Counted from the stretch's first letter, positions 26,485 through 35,147 are shown. The stretch is DNA of 64,000 nucleotides from Orenia metallireducens (GCF_001693735.1 NZ_LWDV01000008.1:1-64000), one strand, 5' to 3'. The notes: a model not told the origin generated them from the sequence alone. Translations and numbers: made by a program.

Positions 26485-27717
26485 ATGCAATTACCAGAAC
26501 TATTAGCTCCAGCAGGGACTTTAGAAAAATTGAAGATAGCGATATTATATGGTGCAGATGCAGTTTATTTAGGTGGAGAGGCTTATGGAATGAGAGAGAA
26601 GGCGGGAAACTTCACTTTAGAAGAGATGGAAGAGGGGTTAGACTTTGCCCATGAGCGTGGAGTTAAGGTCTATGTGACGGCTAATATCATCCCTCATAAT
26701 GAAGACCTTGAAGGTTTACCTGAGTATATTAAAGAGATAGACAAAATTGGGGTAGATGGGGTTATTGTAGCTGATCCTGGTATCTTTGCTATAGTTAAAG
26801 AGGCTGCTCCTGAATTAGAGGTTCATATCAGTACTCAGGCTAATAATACTAACTGGCGTAGTGCCCAATTCTGGAAGAGTCAAGGTGCAAAAAGGATCGT
26901 TGCTGCTAGAGAGATATCCCTAGAAGAGATTAAGAAGATCAAAGAGAAGGTAGATATTGATATAGAAGCCTTTGTCCATGGGGCCATGTGTATCTCTTAT
27001 TCAGGTCGTTGCTTATTGAGTAATTATATGAATGGTAGAGATGCTAATAAGGGAGCATGTGCTCATTCTTGCCGCTGGAAGTATACTTTAATGGAGGAGA
27101 AGCGGCCTGGTGAGCATTATCCTATCTATGAGAATGACCGAGGAACCTTTATCTATAACTCTAAAGATCTCTGTATGATAGAGTATATACCAGAGTTAAT
27201 CGAAGCTGGGATAGATAGCTTTAAGATAGAAGGTAGGATGAAGAGTCTCCATTATGTAGCAACAGTTACTAATGTCTATCGTAGGGCTTTGGATGCTTAT
27301 GCTAAAGACCCAGAGAACTATCAATTTAAACCAGAGTGGCTAGACGAGTTAAGAAAGATTAGCCATCGTAATTATACAACTGGTTTTTATTTTGATAAAC
27401 CCACTGGTACAGAGCAGAATTATGATGACTATGGTTTCCATAGAAGTTATGATTATATGGGGGTCGTTCGTGATTATCTTCCAGAGAGTCAAGAAGCGGT
27501 GATTGAGGTAAGAAGTAAGTTCTTCCAAGGTGATGTTGTAGAGTTTTTTGGTCCAAGGACAGATACCTTCTCTCAAAAGCTAGATTATATTAAAAATGAA
27601 GATGGGGAAGAGGTCCCCGATGCTCCCCATCCTCACCAATTAATTACAGTTAAGGTAGATAATCCAGTTGAAGAGTATGATTTAGTCAGAAGAGAAAAAG
27701 GTGATGGTGATGAGTAA
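26485..27717 (+). CDS. Peptidase U32 family protein (TrhP/RlhA-like)
   Basis: 410 residues with the U32 layout: [15 protein letters not shown] at the N-terminus, a Cys cluster ([27 protein letters not shown], near residues 168-200) and [14 protein letters not shown]. The four cysteines probably hold an Fe-S cluster. Family members hydroxylate RNA bases using prephenate-derived chemistry: TrhP makes 5-hydroxyuridine in tRNA and RlhA modifies 23S rRNA. It begins at the base after the methyltransferase stop and overlaps udk by 8 bases, so the three are co-translated. Confidence 0.9.
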   Translation: MQLPELLAPAGTLEKLKIAILYGADAVYLGGEAYGMREKAGNFTLEEMEEGLDFAHERGVKVYVTANIIPHNEDLEGLPEYIKEIDKIGVDGVIVADPGIFAIVKEAAPELEVHISTQANNTNWRSAQFWKSQGAKRIVAAREISLEEIKKIKEKVDIDIEAFVHGAMCISYSGRCLLSNYMNGRDANKGACAHSCRWKYTLMEEKRPGEHYPIYENDRGTFIYNSKDLCMIEYIPELIEAGIDSFKIEGRMKSLHYVATVTNVYRRALDAYAKDPENYQFKPEWLDELRKISHRNYTTGFYFDKPTGTEQNYDDYGFHRSYDYMGVVRDYLPESQEAVIEVRSKFFQGDVVEFFGPRTDTFSQKLDYIKNEDGEEVPDAPHPHQLITVKVDNPVEEYDLVRREKGDGDE

Positions 27718-28336
27718 GCCTGTTCTAATAGGGTTGACAGGGGGAACAGGTTCAGGTAAGACCACAGTAGCTAAAACGATTATAGAGGAGTTAGGTCATA
27801 ATAATATAGTCTTGATTCAGCAGGACTCTTATTACAAGGATCAAAGCCATCTCTCCTTTGAAGAGAGAATTAAGACCAATTATGACCATCCCTTTGCTTT
27901 TGATACTGAGCTGTTAATTGAGCATTTAGAGGATTTAATGGCTGGTAAGAGTATTGAAAAGCCTGTTTATGATTTTTCTAAGCATACCCGTACCAATGAG
28001 ACAGTTACAATTGATTCTTGTGATGTGATTGTTTTAGAAGGTATTTTAGTCTTAGAGAATGAGAAGTTAAGGAATATGCTCGATATTAAAATTTATGTAG
28101 ATACAGATAATGATGTCAGATTTATTCGTAGATTATTAAGGGATACTGAAGAGAGGGGTAGAACTATGGATTCAGTGGTCAATCAATATCTAGGAGTGGT
28201 TCGTCCGATGCACCAACAATTTATCGAACCGACTAAGAAGTATGCAGATATTATTATCCCTGAAGGTGGTTATAATAAAGTGGCTATTGATATCTTAGTT
28301 ACTAAGGTTAAATCTATTCTTAAGGAGTTAAGTTAA
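27710..28336 (+). CDS. udk: Uridine kinase
   Basis: 208 residues with the P-loop [11 protein letters not shown] (near residue 11), IQQDSYYKD, the lid-adjacent [19 protein letters not shown] and [13 protein letters not shown]. It phosphorylates uridine and cytidine in pyrimidine salvage. ATG at 27710 follows AAAGGTGA and lies within the last codons of the U32 gene. Its stop shares a base with the DUF4911 start (TAATG), showing tight coupling. Confidence 0.95.
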   Translation: MSKPVLIGLTGGTGSGKTTVAKTIIEELGHNNIVLIQQDSYYKDQSHLSFEERIKTNYDHPFAFDTELLIEHLEDLMAGKSIEKPVYDFSKHTRTNETVTIDSCDVIVLEGILVLENEKLRNMLDIKIYVDTDNDVRFIRRLLRDTEERGRTMDSVVNQYLGVVRPMHQQFIEPTKKYADIIIPEGGYNKVAIDILVTKVKSILKELS

Positions 28337-28563
28337 TGAAGGGTACTATTGGATTTCAGGTTAAGGTGGAGAAGGATGAATTATATTTTGTAGATAATGT
28401 TTTAAAGGCTTATGAAGGTTTGGCTTTAACTACAGTAGTAGGAGTTAAAGGTGAGATAGGGATTTTGAATTTAGAGGCAACAGAGGGTACTAAGGATGAT
28501 GTATTAGAGATATTGGAGAATTTACAGAAGCAAGTTGAGTTGGAGATAGTTGAAGGAGAATAA
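28336..28563 (+). CDS. DUF4911 family protein
   Basis: 75 residues matching the small DUF4911 family found next to udk in anaerobic Firmicutes (KVEKDELYFVDNVLKAYEGL; LEATEGTKDDVLEILENL). Predicted alpha/beta fold, function unknown. The last part of this gene has a decayed second copy at 28983-29052, just before sigK. Confidence 0.85.
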   Translation: MKGTIGFQVKVEKDELYFVDNVLKAYEGLALTTVVGVKGEIGILNLEATEGTKDDVLEILENLQKQVELEIVEGE

Positions 28564-28575
28564 GTTATCTAAAGA

Positions 28576-28645
28576 GACAGCATTGACTATATCCCTAAAT
28601 AGGGCTAGAAGCTTAGGGTAAATCAGTCTTTGCTGTCATTTTTCT
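28576..28645 (+). terminator. Terminator at the end of the mltG-udk operon
   Basis: A long interrupted stem: GACAGCA pairs with TGCTGTC, GACT with AGTC and CCCTAA with TTAGGG, followed by ATTTTTC. Confidence 0.8.
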
Positions 28646-29131
28646 ATGTAAAATCTAAACTTGGTACTTTAGAAAATCATATTGCAATAAATCAAATTAT
28701 TTACAATTTACGCCCCAGGGTTGTCTATTCTTACTTGAAGGGGCTTTAATAGCTATTCTAATAATTGTTCTATAGTATCTTGATAGTATTCATAATATAT
28801 GTTGGAAATACCTTCTTAAATGTAAGTAAACTCAATTAATCATTACCTCTCCATACTTATTATGGTGCTAGATATAACTTACTTTTCATTAAATCTGCTC
28901 CTATAATTAGATATTTAAAATTTCTTATCTAAAGCAATAATGATAAATTTCACAAATTAACTTAGATATGACAAATAAAATAAAAAATCCTCGCTAAAAA
29001 TCTTGCATAATTTACAAAATAAACTTGAACTGGAGATAGTTAAAGGGGAATAAATCTCGTGGACAGGCACAATTGAGTATATCACCTCATATAGATATAA
29101 ATAGGAGTGAAACTTGGGAGGTGAATGGTCT
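28646..29131. other. Intergenic region with decayed DUF4911 copy before sigK
   Basis: About 490 bases. One hairpin (GCCCC at 28712 with GGGGC at 28740) and AT-rich sequence, then the decayed gene end described separately. I see no intact gene. No clear sigma-E-type promoter could be assigned for sigK. Confidence 0.55.
28983..29052 (+). pseudogene. Decayed duplicate of the DUF4911 3' end
   Basis: The frame LKILHNLQNKLELEIVKGE followed by TAA matches VLEILENLQKQVELEIVEGE, the end of the intact DUF4911 gene at 28336-28563. The similarity continues past the stop: GACAGG-CACAATTGAGTATATC here resembles GACAGCATTGACTATATC there. So a segment spanning the gene end was duplicated and has since diverged. 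Confidence 0.75.
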
Positions 29132-29839
29132 TTGGTGCCTTCTTTTTTGGTTGAGTTATGCTCAACATTAATGGATGGCTTAATGTTTCTAGTATCATAT
29201 ATCTCTAATGGTACTACCTTTGCACAGCCTCTATCCAAAGAGGAAGAGGAAGAGTGTTTGATGAGATTGGCTGAAGGGGATTTAGCAGCTAAGGATAAGC
29301 TAATTGAACATAATATGAGATTAGTAGCTCATATTGTTAAGAAATTTGAAAATACTAAAGAAGATAATGAAGACTTGATCTCAATTGGGACTATTGGACT
29401 AATTAAGGCAATTGATAGCTTCAATCCCAATAAGAATACTAGATTAGCAACCTATTCAGCCAGATGTATTGAAAACGAGATTTTGATGCATTTAAGAAAG
29501 ACTAAGAAGTTAAATAATGAGAAGTTGATGCATGAACCGATTGGTTCTGATAAGGAAGGTAATGAGATTAAATTAATTGATATCTTAGGAACAGCAGTAG
29601 ATGTGGTTAGCGAAAAGGTCGAATTGGCAATGAAAGAAGAGACTTTATATGAGAAGCTCAAAGAATTAGATAGTAGAGAAAGAAAGGTATTAGAATTGAG
29701 ATATGGGCTTCAGGATGGGCAAGAGAAGACCCAAAGAGAGATTGCCAATAGACTCAATATATCTCGCTCTTATGTCTCTAGAATTGAGAAGAAAGCTGTT
29801 AATAAATTATATAAAAAGTTTACAGTAGAAGGCTACTAG
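29132..29839 (+). CDS. sigK: Sporulation sigma factor SigK
   Basis: About 235 residues, matching the late mother-cell sigma factor along its length. It has a hydrophobic pro-sequence (LCSTLMDGLMFLVSYISNG; Bacillus pro-SigK is cut after the Ser of FLVS-Y), region 2 (LIEHNMRLVAHIVKKFENT; EDLISIGTIGLIKAIDSF; CIENEILMHLR) and region 4 (KTQREIANRLNISRSYVSRIE). TTG at 29132 lies 8 bases after GGGAGGTG. The reading frame is intact, with no skin-type interruption. Bases 29351 onward are repeated at 34659. Confidence 0.95.
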   Translation: MVPSFLVELCSTLMDGLMFLVSYISNGTTFAQPLSKEEEEECLMRLAEGDLAAKDKLIEHNMRLVAHIVKKFENTKEDNEDLISIGTIGLIKAIDSFNPNKNTRLATYSARCIENEILMHLRKTKKLNNEKLMHEPIGSDKEGNEIKLIDILGTAVDVVSEKVELAMKEETLYEKLKELDSRERKVLELRYGLQDGQEKTQREIANRLNISRSYVSRIEKKAVNKLYKKFTVEGY

Positions 29840-29867
29840 ATTTATTCTAGTAGTTCTTTTTTTATAA
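29351..29867 (+). repeat. Direct repeat, left copy (sigK 3' part and terminator)
   Basis: The 3' part of sigK together with its terminator hairpin recurs at 34659-35175 in the same orientation with a constant offset of 5308 bases. I see a single mismatch (29471 G, 34779 A). Identity starts at AATACTAAAG and ends within the terminator T run. Confidence 0.95.
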
Positions 29868-29872
29868 GGATG
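29833..29872 (+). terminator. sigK terminator
   Basis: CTACTAGA and TTCTAGTAG pair around a short loop and are followed by TTC and a T run. The stem overlaps the sigK stop codon. Confidence 0.88.
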
Positions 29873-30435
29873 TGGGGTTTATTATAACCTAGATTAGAGC
29901 TGTTTTTAATTACTAGCTAGGATTAAAGATAATATATAGAGACCGATAAATATTTTAGATTAACAGTTACGAGTAATAGTAAAAGACTAAAATAATTTTT
30001 TTGTAACGAATCTTACGAATTGACGCGAATTAAAATTAAAAGCTTTCAAATTTTTAGTTTAGTCTGTTAATGTCTAATTCACCCCAAGAGTACTTCTTCG
30101 GATAAATCCCCTCAGGGCGTTGTTAAATTAATTTAAATTATTTTTCATGTTCTATATAGTATTAGATTTCCTTATTCAGCAAGTCAGTGTTATCGGGTAA
30201 AGAAGAGAGCATTGGAAAAATTGGAGGAGAGTATTGGAGATTTGATTCGAGTATAGAGAAGATAATAATCCTAGATTTTAGTTAATCAAGAATTATTATC
30301 TTTATCTATGTAAAGAATTTAAAAGTGAATTATCTTTAGTTTTAAATAACATAAAGTAGTTATCATTTTTTAATCAAAATAAGAAAAATATAGTGTCTAG
30401 CTAATCAGAGTATATACCTTATTTGTAATGGTGGC
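29873..30435. other. Gene-poor region with decayed repeats
   Basis: About 560 bases with no intact gene. It holds a run of short related units near 30003-30032 (ACGAATCTTACGAATTGACGC), a 40-base piece of the large dispersed repeat at 30080-30119, and a short frame near 30200-30255 (KKRALEKLEESIGDLIRV) that looks like a protein remnant I cannot name. Confidence 0.5.
30080..30119 (-). repeat. Fragment of the large dispersed repeat
   Basis: Read on the minus strand this stretch has CGCCCTGAGG and GAAGAAGTACTCTTGGGGTG. The same two blocks occur in the same order at 60741-60781. Flanking sequence does not align, so only about 40 bases survive. Confidence 0.65.
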
Positions 30436-30897
30436 TTAATTACTTGATAAAACTTGCAGGACTTCATTGATATCTGGCAGTTGTCCTGATGGATAAACTT
30501 TGACCCATTGTACATTGCCATCTTCATCAATGATGATATTAGCTCGCTCAGATACTCCTTTAGTCTCATTAAATATCCCATAATCTCGGGCAATTTTACC
30601 GTGGGGCAGAAAATCAGCTGGTAGACTAACGTTATTAATCTGGAGTGCTGTTGCCCATACTTTTTTACAAGGCTGTGAATCTACACTGAATCCTAGGGGG
30701 ATGGTATTGAGATTCTGAAAGTTTCCCCAATTAGTTTCCAATGCTCGCATTTGGTCAGTACAAACTGGTGTCCAGGCCAAGGGATGCCAAGAAAGAAGTA
30801 CCTTTTTTCCTTTATAGGCAGATAAACTTATGTTTTGATTTTTATTATCCTTTGCAGTAAAGTCTGGTGCTTTTGTGCCTACTTCAATTGGACTCAT
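30436..30897 (-). CDS. Peroxiredoxin (AhpC/TSA family)
   Basis: 153 residues with the thioredoxin-fold peroxiredoxin core. The peroxidatic Cys46 lies in PLAWTPVCTDQM (the P-x3-T-x2-C signature) and a second Cys77 in SQPCKKVW may resolve it. It ends in the normal C-terminal WVKVYPSGQLPDINEVL. It reduces peroxides at the expense of thiols. ATG has GAAAGGA upstream on the minus strand. It lies inside the segment bracketed by the two sigK copies and is the only gene there pointing leftward. Confidence 0.9.
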   Translation of the reverse strand: MSPIEVGTKAPDFTAKDNKNQNISLSAYKGKKVLLSWHPLAWTPVCTDQMRALETNWGNFQNLNTIPLGFSVDSQPCKKVWATALQINNVSLPADFLPHGKIARDYGIFNETKGVSERANIIIDEDGNVQWVKVYPSGQLPDINEVLQVLSSN

Positions 30898-31552
30898 AGA
30901 ATCTTCCTTTCATTTTTATTCTTGTGGATTACTTTTATATATGGTTTCCTAAATAAAAGATTTTATGTAAAGTCAAAATTATTGCAGCAATTCAATATTA
31001 TCGGTGAAATAGTATTGGGGACTTGGTTTGAGGTCAGGTCACTATAATGTAATAGATTTAATAGAGGTGTAATAATAATTTTATAGAATGATAAAGTAGA
31101 GTGAAACCACATTTTTACTAAGTTAATGTTATAGATGATTATATTAAATATTTAACTTTATTATAGGGGGAATTATATGTTTTTAGTAGTTGAATTGTTA
31201 AATAGAAGTTTAGATATTTATTTAGACTTGATAGATTAAAGTTGGTATAAAGTTGGAAGATATAAGATCTAAATCATTTCCATATCGAAAGAGATCCAAA
31301 TTAAAAGTAAGGTTTCTATTAAATTTTTTGATGAGCTTGAAACTTCGTCTAAACTAGCTAATATTATCTGCAACTCAGCTTGATATAAAATTGAAAGATA
31401 TAAGGGTTAAATCATTGATATTAAGTAGTGATTGATCCCTGGTGATTAATAATTAGTAAAAATAAAATATTCAAAAGATTTAAAGTCAAGAGCAGAGATT
31501 GCTTTTGGCTTTGTTTTTTATCCTCATAAAAAATTGATAAGGAGTGCTTAGA
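30898..31552. other. Gene-poor region upstream of a broken membrane-protein gene
   Basis: About 650 bases. A 20-codon frame with a ribosome site at 31177-31239 is too short to call. Two related sequence blocks (near 31240-31275 and 31378-31420) and a terminator-like hairpin at 31482-31520 belong to a repeat also present near 37074-37193. Confidence 0.55.
31378..31520 (+). repeat. Dispersed repeat ending in a terminator-like hairpin, copy 1
   Basis: CTTGATATAAAATTGAAAGA, ATAAG and AAATCATTGATAT are followed about 60 bases on by TTTAAAGTCAAGAGC, which pairs over 12 bases (with G-U pairs) with GCTTTTGGCTTT and a T run. The same order occurs at 37074-37193. The first block also occurs alone at about 31240-31275. 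Confidence 0.6.
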
Positions 31553-31775
31553 TTGAAATTAATATATAAAAGAAATATTATTATGTTTAACTTGGTTAAC
31601 AGGATGGTGGTTAATTACATTAGCAGTAGCAAATTTATTCGGTGAGTGGATTTGGGAGCTAAGTGGTGGATTATTACTATTGGGATTGGTAGGCTATAGG
31701 TTTATCTTTAAAATTATGGTTGATGGGTTATATGTTTTATCTTTAGATGATAAAGAAGAGAATATTAAGGGATAG
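31553..31775 (+). pseudogene. Frameshifted small membrane protein gene
   Basis: A TTG at 31553 with a GGAG site begins LKLIYKR. After a one-base shift near 31574 the frame continues as ILLCLTWLTGWWLITLAVAN and LSGGLLLLGLVGYRFIFKIM, ending at 31775. The product would be a protein of about 73 residues with two membrane helices. No in-frame start exists downstream of the shift, so it is probably not made. I do not recognise the family. Confidence 0.55.
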
Positions 31776-31879
31776 AGGATAGAATACAGAGGACATAGGA
31801 TAGTGAAGATCAAGATCTTTAAAGATTTTGATCTTTTATTTTTAACTATCCTTTATACTCTATCCCTTATCCTCTGCAT
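31765..31879. repeat. Long imperfect palindrome
   Basis: GGATAGTGAAGATCAAGATC pairs with the later GATTTTGATCTT and AACTATCC, with outer arms rich in GGATAGAGGATAG and CTATCCCTTATCC. It resembles the palindromes at 47977, 48222 and 63424, which share a GTTAAGATCAAAAG-type core. It could also end transcription of the gene before it. Confidence 0.65.
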
Positions 31880-31896
31880 TTAAAAGAAGTGGTCAA

Positions 31897-32124
31897 ATGA
31901 AAATTATCATAGATCCAGGGCATGAAGGCAAAGATTCTGGTGCTATGGGTAAGTTTTCTTGTGAAAAGGATATTAACTTGAAACTATCTAAATTGATTGG
32001 ATTTTTGTTGAAACATTTAGGATATGAAGTTAAGTTAACATGTGATAAAGATTGTCTTCCAATCTGGGCTAAGAGGGTTGAGTCTAGTGAGAAAATGGAA
32101 GCTAGGCTTGGAGCCTTATTTTAG
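31897..32124 (+). pseudogene. N-terminal fragment of N-acetylmuramoyl-L-alanine amidase
   Basis: MKIIIDPGHEGKDSGAMGK is the start of an Amidase_3 domain with its zinc His and the following KDINLKLSKLIGFLLKHLGY helix. After about 52 residues (LTCDKDCLPIW) similarity to the family ends and the frame stops at residue 75. The second and third zinc ligands are missing. This looks like a truncated wall hydrolase, possibly a prophage endolysin remnant. Confidence 0.7.
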
Positions 32125-32401
32125 GACGGGAGCTTTTATTTTGGCTGAGGTTGATAATGTGATTGATGGTATTTTATTGGAGGTTCCTGAGAATGATTCG
32201 TTGAATAGCATTAATGATCTCTTGGATAAGGTGTTGAGTGAGTTGGAGGAGGCTGGTTATGAGATTGGTAATGAGAATAAGAAGAAAATTGAGAATAGGT
32301 TCAAGGCTAAGGTGCAGAAGGAAGAGGGGGTGAGGTTGAAGCTTGATGAAGACGAGTATAAAATTAAATATGGTGTTAATTTTCAGGTGAAAAAGAAATA
32401 A
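32104..32401 (+). pseudogene. C-terminal fragment of an unidentified protein
   Basis: An open frame joined directly to the amidase fragment but in another frame: RTGAFILAEVDNVIDGIL, then LLDKVLSELEEAGYEIGNEN and EEGVRLKLDEDEYKIKYGVN. It has no start codon with a ribosome site. The codons favour TTG, GAG and GGT more than the neighbours do, which suggests a different origin. I do not recognise the family; a phage structural protein is one possibility. Confidence 0.45.
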
Positions 32402-32442
32402 TGAATATTGTAAAAGAAAAAATATAAATGGCTAAAAATGAG

Positions 32443-32479
32443 AAACCTCCTAGGGGATTAATCCTTGGGAGGTTTTTTT
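32443..32479 (+). terminator. Rho-independent terminator
   Basis: AAACCTCC(T)AGGGGATT pairs with AATCCTTGGGAGGTTT and is followed by seven T. Confidence 0.9.
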
Positions 32480-32570
32480 ATTTAAAGGAAATTAATGCTT
32501 TTATGTAGTAATATTATGGTATAGAAAATTATGGTGTATTTATATAATCTTAGAAGAGGTGAACTTTTTA

Positions 32571-33121
32571 GTGAAAATAGTAGAGTCTATTAAATTTGAT
32601 TTAAATAATTATCAAAAGTCTTATAAATTTATTGTTTATAAGGCTTTTTTGATTTAGCAAAGGAAGGAATAGTTAAAATTAATGAGCTTATTAAATATTT
32701 TCAAGGCTTCTATTTAGATAGAAAAATAAGAGGCTTAGATGTAGAAGAAGATAATACCGCTTTAGAAATAAAGAATATTGAGAATACAAGTTTTAATAAA
32801 TTGAAGAATTATGTTAGAAGGATGCCTTTAGATAAGATAGATTATTTAATGGAAGATAACGATTTAGTAAAAATGGATCAAGATCTATGGAGTCAACTAA
32901 CACTGGATAATATATTTGAATTACAAGAGTATATAGATAAAAGGATAGAAGATTACTTTAATGAAAGAACTGGAGGATGTAAAATGGCTATACCTGATAT
33001 GAGCAGAGAAGATATCATAAAAGCATTAAATAAATTTGATCAGAATTATCGAGATACTGAAGAGTGGATAGATTTTACTTTAGACAAGAGGCATAAATAT
33101 AGGCTCGTGATTTTAGACTGA
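32571..33121 (+). pseudogene. Remnant of a ScoMcrA-like restriction protein N-terminus
   Basis: A GTG at 32571 begins MKIVESIKFDLNNYQKSYKF and stops at 32657; a one-base shift restores the frame (FDLAKEGIVKINELIKYFQG) through to 33121. The last part, MSREDIIKALNKFDQNYRDT followed by EEWIDFTLDKRHKY, resembles the N-terminal head domain of ScoMcrA-type and McrB-like restriction proteins, which continues with a GKxYPPK motif. Here the frame ends just before that motif and no nuclease domain follows. A truncated, frameshifted defence gene is the likeliest reading. Confidence 0.6.
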
Positions 33122-33193
33122 AATTTTCCAGTATTAATCTTGCCCAAAAAGATTTATAATTAAGCTAACTTATATATAAAGGAGCTATTATAA

Positions 33194-33694
33194 ATGGGCA
33201 GAAAATTCATTGAAGTTAAAACATTACACAGATATACTATTGAAGAATTACAACAATTAGCCTCTGAAACTACTAGCGAATATACTAATTCCGTATTAAT
33301 GGCAGTTATTATGCGTTACAATGGTGTCGATACTACAGTTATTATGAATACTTTAGGAAAATCTCGGTCTACTATAACAAGATATATCAATCAATGGAAT
33401 GATAGTCCTTTAAATATAATTGACCAACGTGGTGGTAATATACCAAGTGAATTAACAGTAGAAATTGTTGAAGATATTAAATATATAGTTGTAAATAAAA
33501 AACCTAATGATTTTGGTTATATCCAAAATGTATGGACTAGTGCTTTACTTGCTAAATATGTTGAAGATAAATATGGTCCTAAATATTCTTCTTCTGAAGA
33601 ATTATCAAATGAATTGATAAGATTCTCTAATTATGCTAATAGTAATCCTGAAAAAATAAAACAACGTGCAGGGGCTAGAAATTATTTTGGATAA
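33194..33694 (+). CDS. IS630-type helix-turn-helix protein without transposase domain
   Basis: 166 residues with two DNA-binding units. The first helix-turn-helix is MRYNGVDTTVIMNTLGKSRS; the second region, IDQRGGNIPSELTVEIVEDI and NDFGYIQNVWTSALLAKYVE, matches the N-terminal half of IS630-family transposases. The DDE catalytic half is absent: the frame ends at residue 166 and no further coding follows. AAAGGAG lies before the ATG and the reading frame is intact. It could be an orphan orfA or a retained DNA-binding protein. Confidence 0.65.
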   Translation: MGRKFIEVKTLHRYTIEELQQLASETTSEYTNSVLMAVIMRYNGVDTTVIMNTLGKSRSTITRYINQWNDSPLNIIDQRGGNIPSELTVEIVEDIKYIVVNKKPNDFGYIQNVWTSALLAKYVEDKYGPKYSSSEELSNELIRFSNYANSNPEKIKQRAGARNYFG

Positions 33695-33737
33695 ATTTCA
33701 TTTTAGATTCACAAATCTATAAACTGACATAACACAA

Positions 33738-33775
33738 TTGAAGTTTAAAACGTATAATGATATAATAGTATACGT
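33738..33775 (+). promoter_or_regulatory. Promoter and operator of the toxin-antitoxin pair
   Basis: TTGAAG (33738-33743) and TATAAT (33761-33766) are 17 bases apart. An inverted repeat, ACGTATA at 33750 and TATACGT at 33769, encloses the -10 box, so a bound repressor would block it. This is typical of antitoxin autoregulation. Confidence 0.75.
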
Positions 33776-33789
33776 AAGGAGGAGATGCT

Positions 33790-34038
33790 ATGAAAGATAA
33801 ATTGACATTAAGTATTGAAAAAGATGTAATTGAGTTTGCTCATCAATTTTCTAAAGAAACAAATCAGTCTATTTCTAGTATAGTAGAGAAACATTTGATG
33901 GATTTAAAGAATGTTCAAGATAAAGAATATGAAGTTAGTTCAAGGGTAAAAAAGCTTAGTGGTTTTTTTGAAGATAAAGATTTTCCAGAGGATAAGAAAG
34001 AAATGAGGAGAATGTTTCATGAAAAGAGTGATAATTGA
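33790..34038 (+). CDS. DUF6364-type antitoxin
   Basis: 82 residues. The N-terminus (KLTLSIEKDVIEFAHQFSKE followed by TNQSISSIVEKHL) is a ribbon-helix-helix-like DNA-binding segment, and the acidic, disordered C-terminus (GFFEDKDFPEDKKEMRRM) would wrap a toxin. This is the DUF6364 antitoxin pattern. AGGAGG precedes the ATG. It overlaps the PIN toxin gene by 20 bases and is transcribed from a promoter with an overlapping palindrome. Confidence 0.82.
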   Translation: MKDKLTLSIEKDVIEFAHQFSKETNQSISSIVEKHLMDLKNVQDKEYEVSSRVKKLSGFFEDKDFPEDKKEMRRMFHEKSDN

Positions 34039-34444
34039 TATTAATGTAATTATGGATTTAGCTCTTGAAAGGAATGGTTTTAAAGCAGCGGAGAAAGCGA
34101 TTGATAGTTGTGTTAGAGGAAAGTTTAAAGGTTATGTTTGCTCACATGAAATAACTACTTTAGCTTATTTATTACAAAGACATTTTCAAACGAAGAGGGT
34201 TAAATATTTTCTTCGCGAGATTTTAGATATTTTTGAGGTATTACCTGCAACAGGTGAGACTTTGAAAAGTGCTTTGGATTCTAAAATCAAAGATTATGAG
34301 GATGCGGTAATAGAAGTAAGTGCTTTAGAGAATAAGGTTGATTATATAGTTACGAGGAATTTAAAGGATTTTAAAAATAGTAGGGTTGAAGCATTAAGTC
34401 CTGAAGAGTTTATTTTGACTGATGCTATTATAGAGACGAAATGA
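34019..34444 (+). CDS. PIN-domain toxin (VapC-like)
   Basis: 141 residues of PIN fold. The acidic site residues are visible: Asp7 in VIIDINVIMDLAL, Glu in CSHEITTLAYLL, Asp in KDYEDAVIEVSAL and Asp in YIVTRNLKDFKNS. Such toxins cut tRNA or rRNA when free of their antitoxin. It is translationally coupled to the DUF6364 gene. The pair looks complete, unlike its broken neighbours, which fits selection through addiction. Confidence 0.87.
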   Translation: MKRVIIDINVIMDLALERNGFKAAEKAIDSCVRGKFKGYVCSHEITTLAYLLQRHFQTKRVKYFLREILDIFEVLPATGETLKSALDSKIKDYEDAVIEVSALENKVDYIVTRNLKDFKNSRVEALSPEEFILTDAIIETK

Positions 34445-34549
34445 TATTTTATGGAGATTGAAGGTGAGTTATGGGAGTATTTAGGAATAAAGAAGTTTTT
34501 AAATTTATGATCATTTACTCTAGTATTATTTTAGATATAGAATATAAAT

Positions 34550-34595
34550 AAAAATTGCTGTTAGAGACTAGTCTCTAACAGCAATTTTTATTTTT
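34550..34595 (+). terminator. Terminator after the toxin-antitoxin pair
   Basis: A perfect palindrome, AAAATTGCTGTTAGAGAC with its complement around TAGT, followed by TTTTTATTTTT. Confidence 0.93.
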
Positions 34596-34658
34596 GTATG
34601 GGACATCAATCCAAGGCATAACTAACACAATATATATTGTAACAATACTACACTAGTT

Positions 34659-35147
34659 AATACTAAAGAAGATAATGAAGACTTGATCTCAATTGGGACT
34701 ATTGGACTAATTAAGGCAATTGATAGCTTCAATCCCAATAAGAATACTAGATTAGCAACCTATTCAGCCAGATGTATTAAAAACGAGATTTTGATGCATT
34801 TAAGAAAGACTAAGAAGTTAAATAATGAGAAGTTGATGCATGAACCGATTGGTTCTGATAAGGAAGGTAATGAGATTAAATTAATTGATATCTTAGGAAC
34901 AGCAGTAGATGTGGTTAGCGAAAAGGTCGAATTGGCAATGAAAGAAGAGACTTTATATGAGAAGCTCAAAGAATTAGATAGTAGAGAAAGAAAGGTATTA
35001 GAATTGAGATATGGGCTTCAGGATGGGCAAGAGAAGACCCAAAGAGAGATTGCCAATAGACTCAATATATCTCGCTCTTATGTCTCTAGAATTGAGAAGA
35101 AAGCTGTTAATAAATTATATAAAAAGTTTACAGTAGAAGGCTACTAG
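34659..35147 (+). pseudogene. Second, truncated copy of sigK (3' part)
   Basis: Encodes the last two thirds of SigK, from within region 2 (TKEDNEDLISIGTIGL, using the shared DNA) to the natural stop. It differs from the intact copy by one visible change, Glu to Lys in CIKNEILMHLR. There is no pro-sequence, no start with a ribosome site, and the first third of the gene is absent. It is unlikely to yield a working sigma factor by itself. It and the intact copy bracket the accessory segment. Confidence 0.92.

Noticed and set aside
31177-31239. 20-codon frame with a ribosome site
   Set aside because: Too short to judge. It may be a leader or a remnant, but nothing else supports it.
32042-32401. 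Open frame read as a complete 119-residue gene from the ATG at 32042
   Set aside because: The ATG lies inside the amidase fragment with no ribosome site. Only the part after about 32104 looks protein-like, so it is listed as a fragment.
29840-34658. A complete prophage or true skin element
   Set aside because: There is no recombinase, portal, terminase or tail gene, and sigK itself is not interrupted. Only the arrangement is skin-like.
34683-35147. Second sigK copy as a working sigma factor gene
   Set aside because: It lacks the first third of the protein and any ribosome site; its TTG is an internal codon of the repeat.
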